From assembly GCA_033851265.1 (NCBI GenBank), contig JAWWOW010000006.1, positions 372,001 through 436,000 on the forward strand: a stretch of DNA of 64,000 nucleotides. The letters run 5' to 3'. The stretch comes from JAWWOW01 sp033851265. Its GTDB lineage: Bacteria; Actinomycetota; Actinomycetes; JAWWOW01. A model generated the notes under the pieces. That model was not told the origin of the DNA. It saw only the letters and a list, made by a program, of their open reading frames with translations, and did not search any database. Shown here one piece after another: positions 32,773 to 41,266 of the stretch (its first letter is position 1; every line of letters starts with the position of its first letter). The position numbers were made by a program, and so were the translations under genes.

Positions 32773-33249
32773 ATGAGCCTCATTCGCAGGGCCGCGCGCC
32801 CACTCCTGGCCGTCACTTTCATCGCCAACGGAATCGAGAAGTTGCGCGAGCCTGGCCCGCACATCCAGCGGGCCCGAGATGCCGGGCTCGACCAGCGGTT
32901 GCCGGTCGACGCCGCGACACTCACCCGCGGCGGCGCGGCCGTTCAGCTCGGCGCCGGCGTCATGCTGGCGACCAACCGGCTTCCGCGACTCTCGGCGTTG
33001 GCGCTCGCCGCGTCGTTGGTCCCGGAGACGTACGCCGAGGCGCCGTTCTGGTCCGAGACCGACAAGCAGGCCCGCGGTCAGCAGCGCCGTGACTTCGTGA
33101 CCAAGCTCGGTCTCCTCGGCGGGCTGATGATCGCAGCGGTCGACACCGGGGGTCGGGAGTCGCTGCCGCACAAGGTCAGCCGCACTACGAGGAAGACGGC
33201 GCGCAAGGCAGAGAAGAAGGCAAAGAAAGCCGCGCAGCGCGTCGGCTAG
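32773..33249 (+). CDS. DoxX family membrane protein
   Basis: A 158-residue membrane protein with about four hydrophobic segments. It starts MSLIRRAARPLLAVTFIANG and continues GGAAVQLGAGVMLAT, LSALALAASLVPETYAEAPF and KLGLLGGLMIAAVD. DoxX proteins interact with redox partners such as superoxide dismutase and a thiosulfate sulfurtransferase in mycobacteria. The C-terminal 30 residues are strongly basic (KTARKAEKKAKKAAQRVG), likely a cytoplasmic tail. It lies four bases after the lipoprotein gene. Its end overlaps the convergent TetR gene by four bases. Confidence 0.82.
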   Translation: MSLIRRAARPLLAVTFIANGIEKLREPGPHIQRARDAGLDQRLPVDAATLTRGGAAVQLGAGVMLATNRLPRLSALALAASLVPETYAEAPFWSETDKQARGQQRRDFVTKLGLLGGLMIAAVDTGGRESLPHKVSRTTRKTARKAEKKAKKAAQRVG

Positions 33250-33947
33250 TCGGCGTTCGCGTCGAGTGCAGCGAGCAGCTGGAGTCCGCTGACCGGGTCT
33301 GTTCGACCACTCAGCGCAATGCCCATGCCGGTGGCCTCGATGACGCGCGTCATCAGTGCCTCCGCGTCGTCGCCGACGAGCCACGGATGTGCGATCAGCA
33401 GCGCGGCGACTCCGTGCGCAGCCGCCCACAGTGCGAGTGCAACCCGCGTCGGATCCTCACCGGGCACGAACGCCCCGATCTCCTGGCAAGCCCGCACCGA
33501 ATCGACGAGGTGCGCGAACGCGCCTTGCGCGGCGAGCTCTTTGAGGTTCGTCGGCCCGATGCCGAGGTCCTGACGTCGCATGAGAACCAAGCGGTAGTGC
33601 TCCGGGTTCTCGATCGCGAAGCGGACGTATGCCAGCCCGCGCTCACGCAATCCCGCGAACGGTGACTCGGCACCCTGGGCGGCCGCCTCCATGGCCGCAT
33701 CGAGGCGAGCGAAGACTTCCCCACACACCTCTTCGAGCAACGCTTCCTTGTCGGGGAAGTGCAGATAGATCGACGGCGGGGTGACCCCGACCCGGTCCGC
33801 AACTGCCCTGATGGATACGGCCGCCTCGGAGCCTGTCTCGGCGAGCAGGTCACGCGCCGCGGTGAGGACCTCCTCACGCAGTCGCTCACCCTCGCCGCGT
33901 CGGGCGCGGCGGCGGCGAGCCGGCGCGGCCTTGGTGGATGACGTCAC
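33246..33947 (-). CDS. TetR/AcrR family regulator of the MmpL gene
   Basis: A 233-residue repressor-type protein. The N-terminus is a basic arm (RRRRARRGEGERLREEVL), then the HTH helices AAVSIRAVADRVGVTPPSIY and LHFPDKEALLEEVC, with the usual YLHF signature of TetR proteins. The ligand domain is the TetR_C type seen near transporters (PEHYRLVLMRRQD, and VALALWAAAHGVAALLIAHP). Its GTG start overlaps the MmpL TGA (GTGA), so it is co-transcribed and very likely autoregulates that exporter. A 21-bp palindrome upstream of mmpL is a candidate operator. A longer frame to 34058 exists but would begin deep inside mmpL. Confidence 0.85.
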   Translation of the reverse strand: MTSSTKAAPARRRRARRGEGERLREEVLTAARDLLAETGSEAAVSIRAVADRVGVTPPSIYLHFPDKEALLEEVCGEVFARLDAAMEAAAQGAESPFAGLRERGLAYVRFAIENPEHYRLVLMRRQDLGIGPTNLKELAAQGAFAHLVDSVRACQEIGAFVPGEDPTRVALALWAAAHGVAALLIAHPWLVGDDAEALMTRVIEATGMGIALSGRTDPVSGLQLLAALDANAD

Positions 33948-36178
33948 GTGCGCGTTCCTACCGCATCCAGGGGCTCGTGCTGTGCAGGCACGAGAATCGT
34001 GACGTCCTCGCTCACGCCGTACTTGTCGTGGAACCGGCGCAGCGGTCGCGGTGCCCACCAGTTGGCGTTCCCGGCGATGCGCATGAACGCCGGAACGAGC
34101 AAACCGCGCACAACAGTCGCGTCCACGATGACCGCCACCGCCATCCCGATCCCGAACAGCTTGATGAAGCTGACGGCGGACGTGCCCGTTGCGAGGAACA
34201 CGATGGCAAGCAGCGCCGCTGCCGCGGTGATCAGGCGTCCGGTGCGTTCCAAACCGGTCGCGACGGCCATTCGCGTATCGCCGGTGAGCGCGTGCTGTTC
34301 ACGTATCCGGGACAGCAAAAACACCTCGTAGTCCATCGACAGCCCGAACGCCACGCAGAACATCAGGATCGGTGTTGTGGTGTCGAGTGTGCCTGTCGGC
34401 GTGAAGTCGCCGACTAGCCACCGCAGATGTCCCTCTTGGAAGACGTAGACCATCACGCCGAACGTCGCCGTCAGGCTGAGCAGGTTGAGGATGAGCGCCT
34501 TGAACGGAAGCACGACCGATCCGGTGAACAAGAACAACAGGATCAATGTCGCGATGGCGATGAGTGCACCGGCCAGTGGCACTCGGTTGGCAATGCTGTG
34601 CTCGGTGTCGATCAGCGCTGCCGATGCCCCGCCGACAATCACGTCGAACGGCGCAGGTGTGGCACGAATCTGCCGAGCCAGTTTGGTGCCGGAGTCGGAG
34701 TAGGCGTACACCGCAGGTTGAACCTCTAACCAGGTCGCGTTGTCGGCGAGGAAGCGTGCTGACAGCGCGTTCGGCTTCGCCACCTGTTTGCCGCCGGCGT
34801 ACGACCCGGTTGCGCTGTCGACGCGCACGACCCCGGGCAAGGCCGACAGCCGCTCGGAGTACGACGAGACGTCGACCAAGTGCGTGCGAGCATTGACGAC
34901 GTTGGGTGCGACCACATCCACCTGGTTTGCCTGGCCGCCGGGGAACTCGCTGCGAACGACGTCACCGACAACGTGGGCGTTTGCACTGGGTGGAAGAACG
35001 CGATCGTCCGGCAGTCCGAAGTGCACACCGAGGAACGGCAGCCCGAGCACGATGAGCAGGCCGACGATCGCGGTGGCAATCGGAATCGGCCGCCGCATCA
35101 CGCCGAGGGCGATGCGGTGCCACAGGCCCTCGTGGTCGGGCTTGGGCGGGCGCCTGCGCAACGAGAACCGATCGATGCGTTTGCCGACGACGGCAAGCAG
35201 AGCTGGGAGTACAACGATTGCCCCAACTCCAGCGAGCAAGGTGACCGCGATCCCGGCGTACGCGAAGGAGCGAAGGAAGTACAACGGGAACACGAGCAGG
35301 GCGGCGAGTGCTAGCGCGACCGTCAACGAGGAGAAGACGACCGTGCGGCCTGCCGTCATCAGGGTGACGCGAATCGCATCGTTGACGTCGCGGCCCGCGT
35401 GGAGCTCCTCCCGATAGCGCGTGACGATAAACAACGAGTAGTCGATGGCAAGGCCCAGCCCCATCGCAGTCACCATGTTGAGAGCGAAGATCGACACATG
35501 GGTGACGGATACGAGCACCGTCAGGATGAAGAAGGATCCGAACACCGCGATGCCGGCAATCGCGAGCGGCATGAGCGCGGCGATCACGCTGGCAAAAACG
35601 ATGATGAGCAACACGAGCGTGATGGGGATCGCGATCAGCTCGGCGCGCGCGAGGTCGTCGCGGATTTGGTGGCTCACCTCGCTGTACACCTGCGCAATAC
35701 CGCCCGTGCGCACCGAGAGCGGGCCGGCGGTGCCGGTGTACTTCGGCGTGAGCTGCTCGACCCGGTGCCTTATCTGATCGTCGCTGCCACGGACGACGGC
35801 GATAACGAGCGCCTTGTGACTGTCCCGACTGCGCAGTGCGGCGTCGCCGCCGCTGGTCCAGTACGACACCACTTGCGTCAGACCAGGCTCTTGCGCCAAC
35901 CGGGCAGTCAGGTCCCGGCCAGCCGCAACAGCGTCCGGACGATCCACACCGCCCGGTGCGGTGACGAGCAGCCAGAAGTTCGGCGAACCGAGGTGGAACG
36001 TGTCGTCGAGAACCGTGGCCGCGTGCGAGGACTCGTTGTTCGGATCGGTGAAGCCGCCTGAGTTCAGCCGGTTCGCCACCCCGCCCCCGACGACCGCTGC
36101 CATGACCAGACCGAGGCCGGTGATGGCGAGGACGAGACGGCGGCGGCGGATGAGTACGTCGGCGAGGCGACCGAGCAT
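33944..36178 (-). CDS. MmpL/RND family exporter
   Basis: A 744-residue membrane exporter with two RND halves. TM1 follows LIRRRRLVLAITGLGLVMA, and a large periplasmic domain includes FHLGSPNFWLLVTAPGG. Then come the first helix bundle (with TAMGLGLAIDYSLFIVTRYRE, whose D-Y pair is the proton relay), a second periplasmic domain and a second bundle (FCVAFGLSMDYEVFLLSRIRE). Mycobacterial MmpL proteins export lipids or siderophores; the cargo here is unknown. The ATG at 36178 has GGAGG five bases before it. The TetR gene is coupled downstream. Length is shorter than typical mycobacterial MmpL (about 950). Confidence 0.92.
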   Translation of the reverse strand: MLGRLADVLIRRRRLVLAITGLGLVMAAVVGGGVANRLNSGGFTDPNNESSHAATVLDDTFHLGSPNFWLLVTAPGGVDRPDAVAAGRDLTARLAQEPGLTQVVSYWTSGGDAALRSRDSHKALVIAVVRGSDDQIRHRVEQLTPKYTGTAGPLSVRTGGIAQVYSEVSHQIRDDLARAELIAIPITLVLLIIVFASVIAALMPLAIAGIAVFGSFFILTVLVSVTHVSIFALNMVTAMGLGLAIDYSLFIVTRYREELHAGRDVNDAIRVTLMTAGRTVVFSSLTVALALAALLVFPLYFLRSFAYAGIAVTLLAGVGAIVVLPALLAVVGKRIDRFSLRRRPPKPDHEGLWHRIALGVMRRPIPIATAIVGLLIVLGLPFLGVHFGLPDDRVLPPSANAHVVGDVVRSEFPGGQANQVDVVAPNVVNARTHLVDVSSYSERLSALPGVVRVDSATGSYAGGKQVAKPNALSARFLADNATWLEVQPAVYAYSDSGTKLARQIRATPAPFDVIVGGASAALIDTEHSIANRVPLAGALIAIATLILLFLFTGSVVLPFKALILNLLSLTATFGVMVYVFQEGHLRWLVGDFTPTGTLDTTTPILMFCVAFGLSMDYEVFLLSRIREQHALTGDTRMAVATGLERTGRLITAAAALLAIVFLATGTSAVSFIKLFGIGMAVAVIVDATVVRGLLVPAFMRIAGNANWWAPRPLRRFHDKYGVSEDVTILVPAQHEPLDAVGTRT

Positions 36179-36237
36179 GGGGACCTCCGGGGCGGGCACA
36201 GAGCCGATTCGTCTCGGAAGTTATCGGCGTTAGGTTA

Positions 36238-36258
36238 GCGACGTCAATGTGACATCGC
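36238..36258. promoter_or_regulatory. 21-bp palindrome upstream of mmpL (candidate TetR operator)
   Basis: GCGACGTCAA (36238-36247) and GTGACATCGC (36249-36258) are complementary at 8 of 10 positions around a central T. It lies 60 bases before the MmpL start, in the promoter region, where an autoregulating TetR would bind. Assignment rests on symmetry and position only. Confidence 0.45.
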
Positions 36259-36396
36259 TCACAGCCGGCCGGTCGTCGGCCCCGTCGCTTGGTCCGACAA
36301 CTGCGTCAACACGAGCAGGTCCGAGGGCGGGTGGGGCTCGTCGCACGCGGTAGCTCTACCATCGGCGCCCGTGACAGCCGACGTGGGGAAGTACTC

Positions 36397-37014
36397 ATGC
36401 GCCTCCGCCTGACGCCGCAGGACACCAGCTTCTACGAGATGTTCGCCTCGTTGGCGGACAACCTCGTCCATGGCGCCGATCTCGTGGCTGAGATGTTCGC
36501 ACCTGCAGCGGACCGAGCGGGACTCGCGGCCCGGATGCGCGATCTCGAACATGCCTGCGATGCGGCGACGCACCAGATCATGCGGCAGGTCAACGCGACA
36601 TTCGTCACGCCGTTCGATCGGGAGGACATTCACGAGCTCGCCAGCCGCCTCGATGACGTCATGGACTACATGGAGGCGGCGGTCGACCTGGTCGTCCTTT
36701 ACCCCGTGACCGACCTGCCTCGCGAGGTCGCGAGCCAAGCGGAGGTGCTCCAGCGCATGGCCGGCATGACTGCAGCCGCGATGCCGCGCCTGAAGTCGAA
36801 GAAGGACCTGTCGGAGTACTGGATCGAGGTCAACCGGCTGGAGAACGAAGCGGACAAGGTCTATCGCCGGTTGGTCGCTCGGCTCTTCAACGGCGACTAC
36901 GACGCGCTCACGGTGATGAAGCTCAAAGACGTCATCGATCAGCTGGAGTACGCCGCGGACGCGTTCGAGAAAGTCGCACACACCGTCGAGACCATTGTCG
37001 TCAAGGAATCCTGA
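36397..37014 (+). CDS. PhoU-like protein (DUF47), partner of Pit
   Basis: A 205-residue all-helical protein of the DUF47/PhoU-like group. Conserved parts are MRLRLTPQDTSFYEMFASLA, EHACDAATHQIMRQVNATFV, TPFDREDIHELASRLDDVMDY, and IEVNRLENEADKVYRRL. The acidic clusters (DREDIHEL, ENEAD) are the metal-binding PhoU motifs. Such proteins regulate phosphate carriers at the membrane. It is followed by pit after five bases, so the two form an operon. The ATG at 36397 was chosen from homology to DUF47 proteins; an in-frame start at 36289 would add a non-conserved arm. Confidence 0.9.
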   Translation: MRLRLTPQDTSFYEMFASLADNLVHGADLVAEMFAPAADRAGLAARMRDLEHACDAATHQIMRQVNATFVTPFDREDIHELASRLDDVMDYMEAAVDLVVLYPVTDLPREVASQAEVLQRMAGMTAAAMPRLKSKKDLSEYWIEVNRLENEADKVYRRLVARLFNGDYDALTVMKLKDVIDQLEYAADAFEKVAHTVETIVVKES

Positions 37015-37019
37015 CGTCG

Positions 37020-38015
37020 GTGGAAACCGCTGGGTTGGTGGCGATCATCGCCATCGCGTTGTTCTTCGACTACACGAACGGCTTCCACGACGCCGCTAAC
37101 GCAATTGCGACGACGGTCTCAACGCGTGCTCTTACGCCTCGGGCTGCCTTGGGTATGGCTGCGGTCTTCAACCTCGCTGGTGCGTTCGTGTCGACCAAGG
37201 TCGCGAAGACCATTGGCAGCGGCATCATCGGCACGCCGCACGGACATCAGGGCCTCGTGATCGTCTTTGCCGCGCTGGTCGGCGCGATCAGTTGGAATCT
37301 CCTCACCTGGTACTTCGGCCTGCCATCGTCGTCGTCACACGCCCTCATCGGTGGCCTGATCGGCGCGGCAATCGCGGCAAGCGGCACCGTCCACTGGACG
37401 GTCCTGCTCGACAAGGTCGTCTACCCGATGGTCTACGCGCCCGCAATCGGGTTCGTCGGCGCCTTCTTGGTCATGCTCGCCCTGCTGTGGATTTTTCGAC
37501 GTTTCCGTCCCGGTCCCGTCAACCGTGGCTTCAAGTACGCACAGATCGTGTCCGCTGCTGCTATGTCGTATGGGCACGGACTACAGGACGCGCAAAAGAC
37601 CATGGGCGTCATCACTCTTGCCCTCATCACCTCCGGGCACCTGAGCACCTTCGACGTGCCCTTGTGGGTCGTTTTCGCCGCAGCGACGGCGATCAGTCTC
37701 GGGACGTACTCCGGCGGTTGGCGCATCATGCGCACGCTCGGCCGCCGTGTTTTCAAGTTAGATCCGCCTGCTGGGTTCGCGGCGCAGTCCGTGGCGTCCG
37801 GCGTACTGATGACCACCGCATTCGTCTACGCCGCGCCGATCTCGACCACGCACGTGATCTCGTCCGCCGTGATGGGTGCCGGCGCGACGCGGCGACTGTC
37901 AGCTGTTCGTTGGGGTGTGGCCGGCAACATCGTGGTGGCCTGGATCCTGACCATCCCGGCCGCGGGTTCGGTCGCCGCGCTCGCCTACGTCATCGCCCAC
38001 GCCGTCGTCGGCTAA
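37020..38015 (+). CDS. pit: Low-affinity inorganic phosphate transporter, PiT family
   Basis: A 331-residue membrane transporter for phosphate (H+- or metal-coupled). Both PiT repeats are visible: FFDYTNGFHDAANAIATTVS near residues 15-35 and VSAAAMSYGHGLQDAQKTMG in the middle, each with the characteristic GxxDxxN/Q pattern. The C-terminal ISTTHVISSAVMGAGATRRLS contains the PiT signature, and GLPSSSSHALIGGLIGA matches too. About nine or ten hydrophobic segments. The GTG start lies five bases after the DUF47 gene. Confidence 0.94.
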   Translation: METAGLVAIIAIALFFDYTNGFHDAANAIATTVSTRALTPRAALGMAAVFNLAGAFVSTKVAKTIGSGIIGTPHGHQGLVIVFAALVGAISWNLLTWYFGLPSSSSHALIGGLIGAAIAASGTVHWTVLLDKVVYPMVYAPAIGFVGAFLVMLALLWIFRRFRPGPVNRGFKYAQIVSAAAMSYGHGLQDAQKTMGVITLALITSGHLSTFDVPLWVVFAAATAISLGTYSGGWRIMRTLGRRVFKLDPPAGFAAQSVASGVLMTTAFVYAAPISTTHVISSAVMGAGATRRLSAVRWGVAGNIVVAWILTIPAAGSVAALAYVIAHAVVG

Positions 38016-38081
38016 CCCCCACCTCTCGCTCGCGTCTCTGGTGTGCTGACCGACCGGTAGACCCACATTTGCTGCGTCGCG

Positions 38082-38102
38082 CTCTGGGGCGATCCACCAG
38101 AG
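38082..38102. terminator. Hairpin between pit and mshD (convergent)
   Basis: CTCTGG (38082-38087) and CCAGAG (38097-38102) form a 6-bp stem with a 9-base loop in the 91-bp gap between two convergent genes. It is a modest candidate for a shared terminator; no T run follows on either strand. Confidence 0.4.
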
Positions 38103-38106
38103 GCGG

Positions 38107-39102
38107 TCAGGTGGGGGTGCGGCGATAGGAGACGTCGGTGTCCCAGCGCGCGAAGTCGAGCGATTCGTAGACGCGGATCGCCCCGGTGTTCGATTCGTCG
38201 ACGTAGAGCATTGCCTGGGTCAAGCCACGACTGCGTAAGTGCTGCAGACCGGCGATGGTGAGTGCCTTCCCGAGGCCACCGCCTTGCATCGACGGGTCGA
38301 CACCGACGACGTAGACCTCGCCGATTGGCTCGTGACCGTGGTCTTCGATGTGTGAGCCTTCGTCGCCGTGCACGTGGCCGCCGTGGATCTTCGTCCAATG
38401 GAATCCGACGAGTTCCGCTCCGCCCGCACCATCGCGTTCAGCCAGGAAGAAACCGGCCGGGTCGAACCACGGTTCCTGCTCGCGAAGCCGCACCTCGTCG
38501 ATGCCCCAGCGACCTTGCTCCGGATGGTCGGCGAAGGCGCGGCTGTTGACGGCCATCCACGCCGCTTCGTCCTGACCGACGACGAAGGTGCGCAGACGTA
38601 CGCCGGTCGGCAGTATCACCGGCGGCAACGGTGCGAGGAGCGAACGCCGCATCTGCCACAGCGCGCGCGCTTGTTCGAAGCCCGTCCGTCGTGCGAGAGC
38701 CGTCGCGCCGGGGTGCTGCCCGTGTGCCCAGAGCCGCAGTCGTCCGTCGGTCGTCTGCTTCACGAGCTCCTCGACCAGCGTGCTGCCCACGCCCCGCTGG
38801 CGCAGATCGGGGTGTACGACGAGCTCCGCGCTGGCGCCTTCGACCGCGTCCGTGGTGTCGAGGTGGCCGTAGCCGGCGAGGCGGTCGCCGAGCCAGACGA
38901 GGACGTTGTGCACGGGGGTGTCACCGCCGTACCGCAGGTGCAGGACGACGTGTTCGGACAGCGGGTTCACGCCGTCGCGGTCGGCTGCAGCGAGCACGAC
39001 GTCGCGGACCGCGGCGGTCTGCGCAGGGGAAAGCCGTGCCGCGTGCTCGACGCGCAGATCCGGTGTCGTCGGCACGACAGGGAGCGTATGGGGGGTTGAC
39101 AC
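38107..39102 (-). CDS. mshD: Mycothiol synthase
   Basis: MshD acetylates Cys-GlcN-Ins with acetyl-CoA, the last step of mycothiol synthesis. The 331-residue protein has two GNAT domains. The first contains SAELVVHPDLRQRGVGSTLVE (about residues 90-110). The second contains EVYVVGVDPSMQGGGLGKAL and TIAGLQHLRSRG (about 270-300), where QGGGLG is the acetyl-CoA loop. ALWQMRRSLLAPLP and GFHWTKIH are also family marks. A GTG start at 39102 is taken; an alternative GTG is 39078. It is divergent from a TetR-MDMPI operon with 30 bases between. Confidence 0.94.
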   Translation of the reverse strand: MSTPHTLPVVPTTPDLRVEHAARLSPAQTAAVRDVVLAAADRDGVNPLSEHVVLHLRYGGDTPVHNVLVWLGDRLAGYGHLDTTDAVEGASAELVVHPDLRQRGVGSTLVEELVKQTTDGRLRLWAHGQHPGATALARRTGFEQARALWQMRRSLLAPLPPVILPTGVRLRTFVVGQDEAAWMAVNSRAFADHPEQGRWGIDEVRLREQEPWFDPAGFFLAERDGAGGAELVGFHWTKIHGGHVHGDEGSHIEDHGHEPIGEVYVVGVDPSMQGGGLGKALTIAGLQHLRSRGLTQAMLYVDESNTGAIRVYESLDFARWDTDVSYRRTPT

Positions 39103-39125
39103 TTCAGCCCGGCGAGGCCACTATC

Positions 39126-39159
39126 CCTAACTATGTTAGGAGAACCTATCCGCGATAGG
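39126..39159. promoter_or_regulatory. Two perfect palindromes at the TetR start (candidate autoregulatory operators)
   Basis: CCTAACTATGTTAGG (39126-39140) is a perfect palindrome with a three-base centre and contains the ATG of the tetR gene (39133). CCTATCCGCGATAGG (39145-39159) is a second perfect palindrome, 19 bases centre to centre, inside codons 5-9. TTGACA (39096-39101) lies upstream as a possible -35. A bound repressor here would block the operon and could also affect the divergent mshD. Confidence 0.7.
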
Positions 39160-39777
39160 CGCGCGGAGCGTCATGAGGCCACGCGGGCGGAAATCCTGAC
39201 TGCCGCGTGGGCCGTTGCGCGGGAGCAGGGGATCGCCGCGCTCTCCCTCCGCGACGTCGCGCGCCGGGTCGGGATGCAAGCCCCGTCGCTCTACTCCTAC
39301 TTCACCTCGAAGAACGACATCTATGACGCGATGTTCGCGCAGGCGTGGACCGACGCCCTCGACGGCATCCGCACGCTGAAGCAGACACTGTCGGACGAGC
39401 CGCGCGAGGCGCTGCGCACTGCGCAGCTCTGGTTCTTCGACTTTGCTGTCAGCGACCCGGCGCGGTACCTGCTCATGGGCCAGCGGACGATCCCTGGCTT
39501 CGAGCCGTCGCCCCAGGCATACGCACCTGCGGTGGCGGTGATCGATGAGACCAAGGCGCTGCTCGGTTCATTCGGCATCACTTCCGACGACGACGTCGAC
39601 CTCTGGATCACGCTGAGCGCCGGATGCATCGCCCAGCAGACCGCCAACGAACCGGGCGGCACGCGCTGGCGCCTCGTGCTGGACCGATCCGTGGACTTCT
39701 ACTGCGACGCGCTCGGCATCACTAAGTCCCAACGACCGGCAACCAAGGCCAAAAAACCCATTGGGGGGAAACGATGA
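39133..39777 (+). CDS. TetR/AcrR family regulator (MDMPI operon)
   Basis: A 214-residue regulator. The HTH region reads AWAVAREQGIAALSLRDVAR and RVGMQAPSLYSYFTSKNDIYD, the classical TetR signature. The ligand-binding half includes DPARYLLMGQRTIPGFEPSP and TLSAGCIAQQTANEPGGTRW. It heads an operon: its TGA overlaps the next gene (ATGA). The ATG at 39133 lies just behind a possible -10 (TATCCC, 39122-39127), so the mRNA may be leaderless. Two palindromes at the start suggest autoregulation. The ligand is not known; the operon's products suggest an electrophile or a mycothiol conjugate, which is inference. Confidence 0.88.
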   Translation: MLGEPIRDRRAERHEATRAEILTAAWAVAREQGIAALSLRDVARRVGMQAPSLYSYFTSKNDIYDAMFAQAWTDALDGIRTLKQTLSDEPREALRTAQLWFFDFAVSDPARYLLMGQRTIPGFEPSPQAYAPAVAVIDETKALLGSFGITSDDDVDLWITLSAGCIAQQTANEPGGTRWRLVLDRSVDFYCDALGITKSQRPATKAKKPIGGKR

Positions 39778-40529
39778 CCACATCCACATCCGAGACCGCT
39801 GCACGCACTGCTCGACTGGACCGCGCAACGGCGATTCAACTCGCGGCGGATGAGTACAACCGCTACCTCGACCTGATCCGCACCCTGACCGCCGACGACT
39901 GGACGCACGCGACGGACTGCCCCGCTTGGGACGTCCGTGCGATGGCCGCACACAACCTCGGCATGGCGGAGTTCGTCACCTCGCCCGAAGAGAACCAACG
40001 CCAGGCGGGGGCCGCGGCTACGAAGGGCGGTGTGTTCATCGACGCGCTCACGGCTCTGCAGGTTGAGGAGCGCGCGAGTATGAGTACCGACGAGCTCATC
40101 GAGCGGTACGCCGAGATCGCGCCGCAGGCGGTGCTCGGCCGGCAGTACACGCCGGACGAGGCACGCCAAAGCAATCTGCCGATGCCGCAAACGGTGAATG
40201 GTGCTGCCGAACACTGGACTCTCGGCTATCTCCTCGATGTGATCCTCACGCGGGACACCTGGATGCACCGCGTCGACACCTGCCGTGCGATCGGCCGGCC
40301 GATGGTGCTCACCACCGAGCACGACGGCGTTTTCATCGACGACGTCGTCAAGGAGTGGGCTGCGCGCCACGACTCGCCGTACACGTTGGTGCTGGACGGG
40401 CCTGCTGGTGGCCGTTGGTCTCACGGCACCGGCGGCCCGGAGTACCAACTGGATGCGATCGAGTTCTGCCGCATTCTTTCCGGCCGCGCGATTGGCGACG
40501 GCCTGCTGAAAACGGAGGTGCCGTTCTGA
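39774..40529 (+). CDS. Maleylpyruvate isomerase family (mycothiol-dependent, DinB-like)
   Basis: A 251-residue protein with an MDMPI_N/DinB helical bundle. Candidate metal ligands are the His in CPAWDVRAMAAHNLGMAEF (about residue 61) and the C-terminal pair in DVILTRDTWMHRVDTCRAIG (His about 164, with Arg and Asp nearby). This is the arrangement of mycothiol-dependent isomerases and transferases. A C-terminal MDMPI_C-like beta domain (YTLVLDGPAGGRWSHGTGGP) follows. It is preceded by GGGGGGAAACG and overlaps the TetR stop by ATGA. Closeness to mshD supports mycothiol use but does not prove it. Confidence 0.85.
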   Translation: MTTSTSETAARTARLDRATAIQLAADEYNRYLDLIRTLTADDWTHATDCPAWDVRAMAAHNLGMAEFVTSPEENQRQAGAAATKGGVFIDALTALQVEERASMSTDELIERYAEIAPQAVLGRQYTPDEARQSNLPMPQTVNGAAEHWTLGYLLDVILTRDTWMHRVDTCRAIGRPMVLTTEHDGVFIDDVVKEWAARHDSPYTLVLDGPAGGRWSHGTGGPEYQLDAIEFCRILSGRAIGDGLLKTEVPF

Positions 40530-41266
40530 TGGAAACTCGAGTTGACGAAATCGCGCCGCAGATCTATCGGCTGTCGACGTACGTCGAACCCGCCGACTTC
40601 ACGTTCAACCAGTACCTGATCGATGCCGAGCAGCCGTTGCTGTTCCACACCGGACCACGGCAGATGTTCCCACTTGTCAGCGATGCCGTGGCCCGCGTGA
40701 CACCGGTCGACCGACTGCGCTGGGTCACTTTTGGTCACGTCGAGTCCGACGAGTGCGGCTCGATGAATGACTGGCTGGCGGCATCGCCGACCGCCCAGGT
40801 CGCACATGGACCGATCGGGGTCATGGTCTCGCTGACGGACCTCGCGGACCGGCTACCACGCCAGCTCACGGATGGCGAGGTGCTCGACCTCGGTGGGAAG
40901 AAGGTGCGCTGGATCGACACGTCCCAAGTGCCACATGGGTGGGACGCTGGGCTTCTCTTCGAGGAGACGACCGGCACGCTGCTGTGTGGCGATCTGTTCA
41001 CGGCTCTGGGCGCACATGCGGTCACGACCGAAAGCGACATCGTCGGTCCCGCGATTGCGGCGGAGGACATGTTCCATGGCACCGCCCTCACACCGGGGAC
41101 GGCTCCGACGATTCGACGGTTGGCTGAGTTGCAGCCCTCAACTCTGGCGCTGATGCACGGCCCGGCGTTCACCGGAGACGGTGCCGCCGCCCTGCGCGAG
41201 ATTGCGGGCGACTACGAGCGCCGGCTGGACGCGGCACTCGCCGAACGCCAGCCGGTCACGGCCTGA
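40529..41266 (+). CDS. Metallo-beta-lactamase-fold protein, flavodiiron-like
   Basis: A 245-residue MBL-fold protein. The metal motif is FGHVESDECGSMNDWL (near residues 69-84), which has the HxExDE pattern of flavodiiron/ODP proteins instead of HxHxDH. GTLLCGDLFTALG carries the bridging Asp, and LALMHGPAFTGDG the last histidine. Flavodiiron proteins reduce O2 or NO at a di-iron centre, but the flavodoxin domain is missing here, so a redox partner or a hydrolytic role are both open. The ATG shares one base with the preceding TGA (TGATG). Its end overlaps glnR (opposite strand) by 11 bases. Confidence 0.85.
   Translation: METRVDEIAPQIYRLSTYVEPADFTFNQYLIDAEQPLLFHTGPRQMFPLVSDAVARVTPVDRLRWVTFGHVESDECGSMNDWLAASPTAQVAHGPIGVMVSLTDLADRLPRQLTDGEVLDLGGKKVRWIDTSQVPHGWDAGLLFEETTGTLLCGDLFTALGAHAVTTESDIVGPAIAAEDMFHGTALTPGTAPTIRRLAELQPSTLALMHGPAFTGDGAAALREIAGDYERRLDAALAERQPVTA

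Noticed and set aside
35399..36061. A 220-codon plus-strand frame antisense to mmpL
   Set aside because: Composition rich in Asp, Arg and His without any domain; the MmpL frame on the other strand is complete.
38016..38117. CCCCCACCT (38016-38024) pairing with AGGTGGGGG (38109-38117) as a long hairpin between pit and mshD
   Set aside because: The arms are 84 bases apart and one includes the mshD stop codon; the shorter hairpin at 38082-38102 is a better candidate.
38368..39099. A 243-codon plus-strand frame antisense to mshD
   Set aside because: Shadow of the two GNAT domains of mshD; no RBS and no recognisable fold.
41256..41266. Frameshift or fusion between the metallo-hydrolase gene and glnR
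   Set aside because: The two genes are convergent and simply overlap by 11 bases; both end with normal family C-termini.
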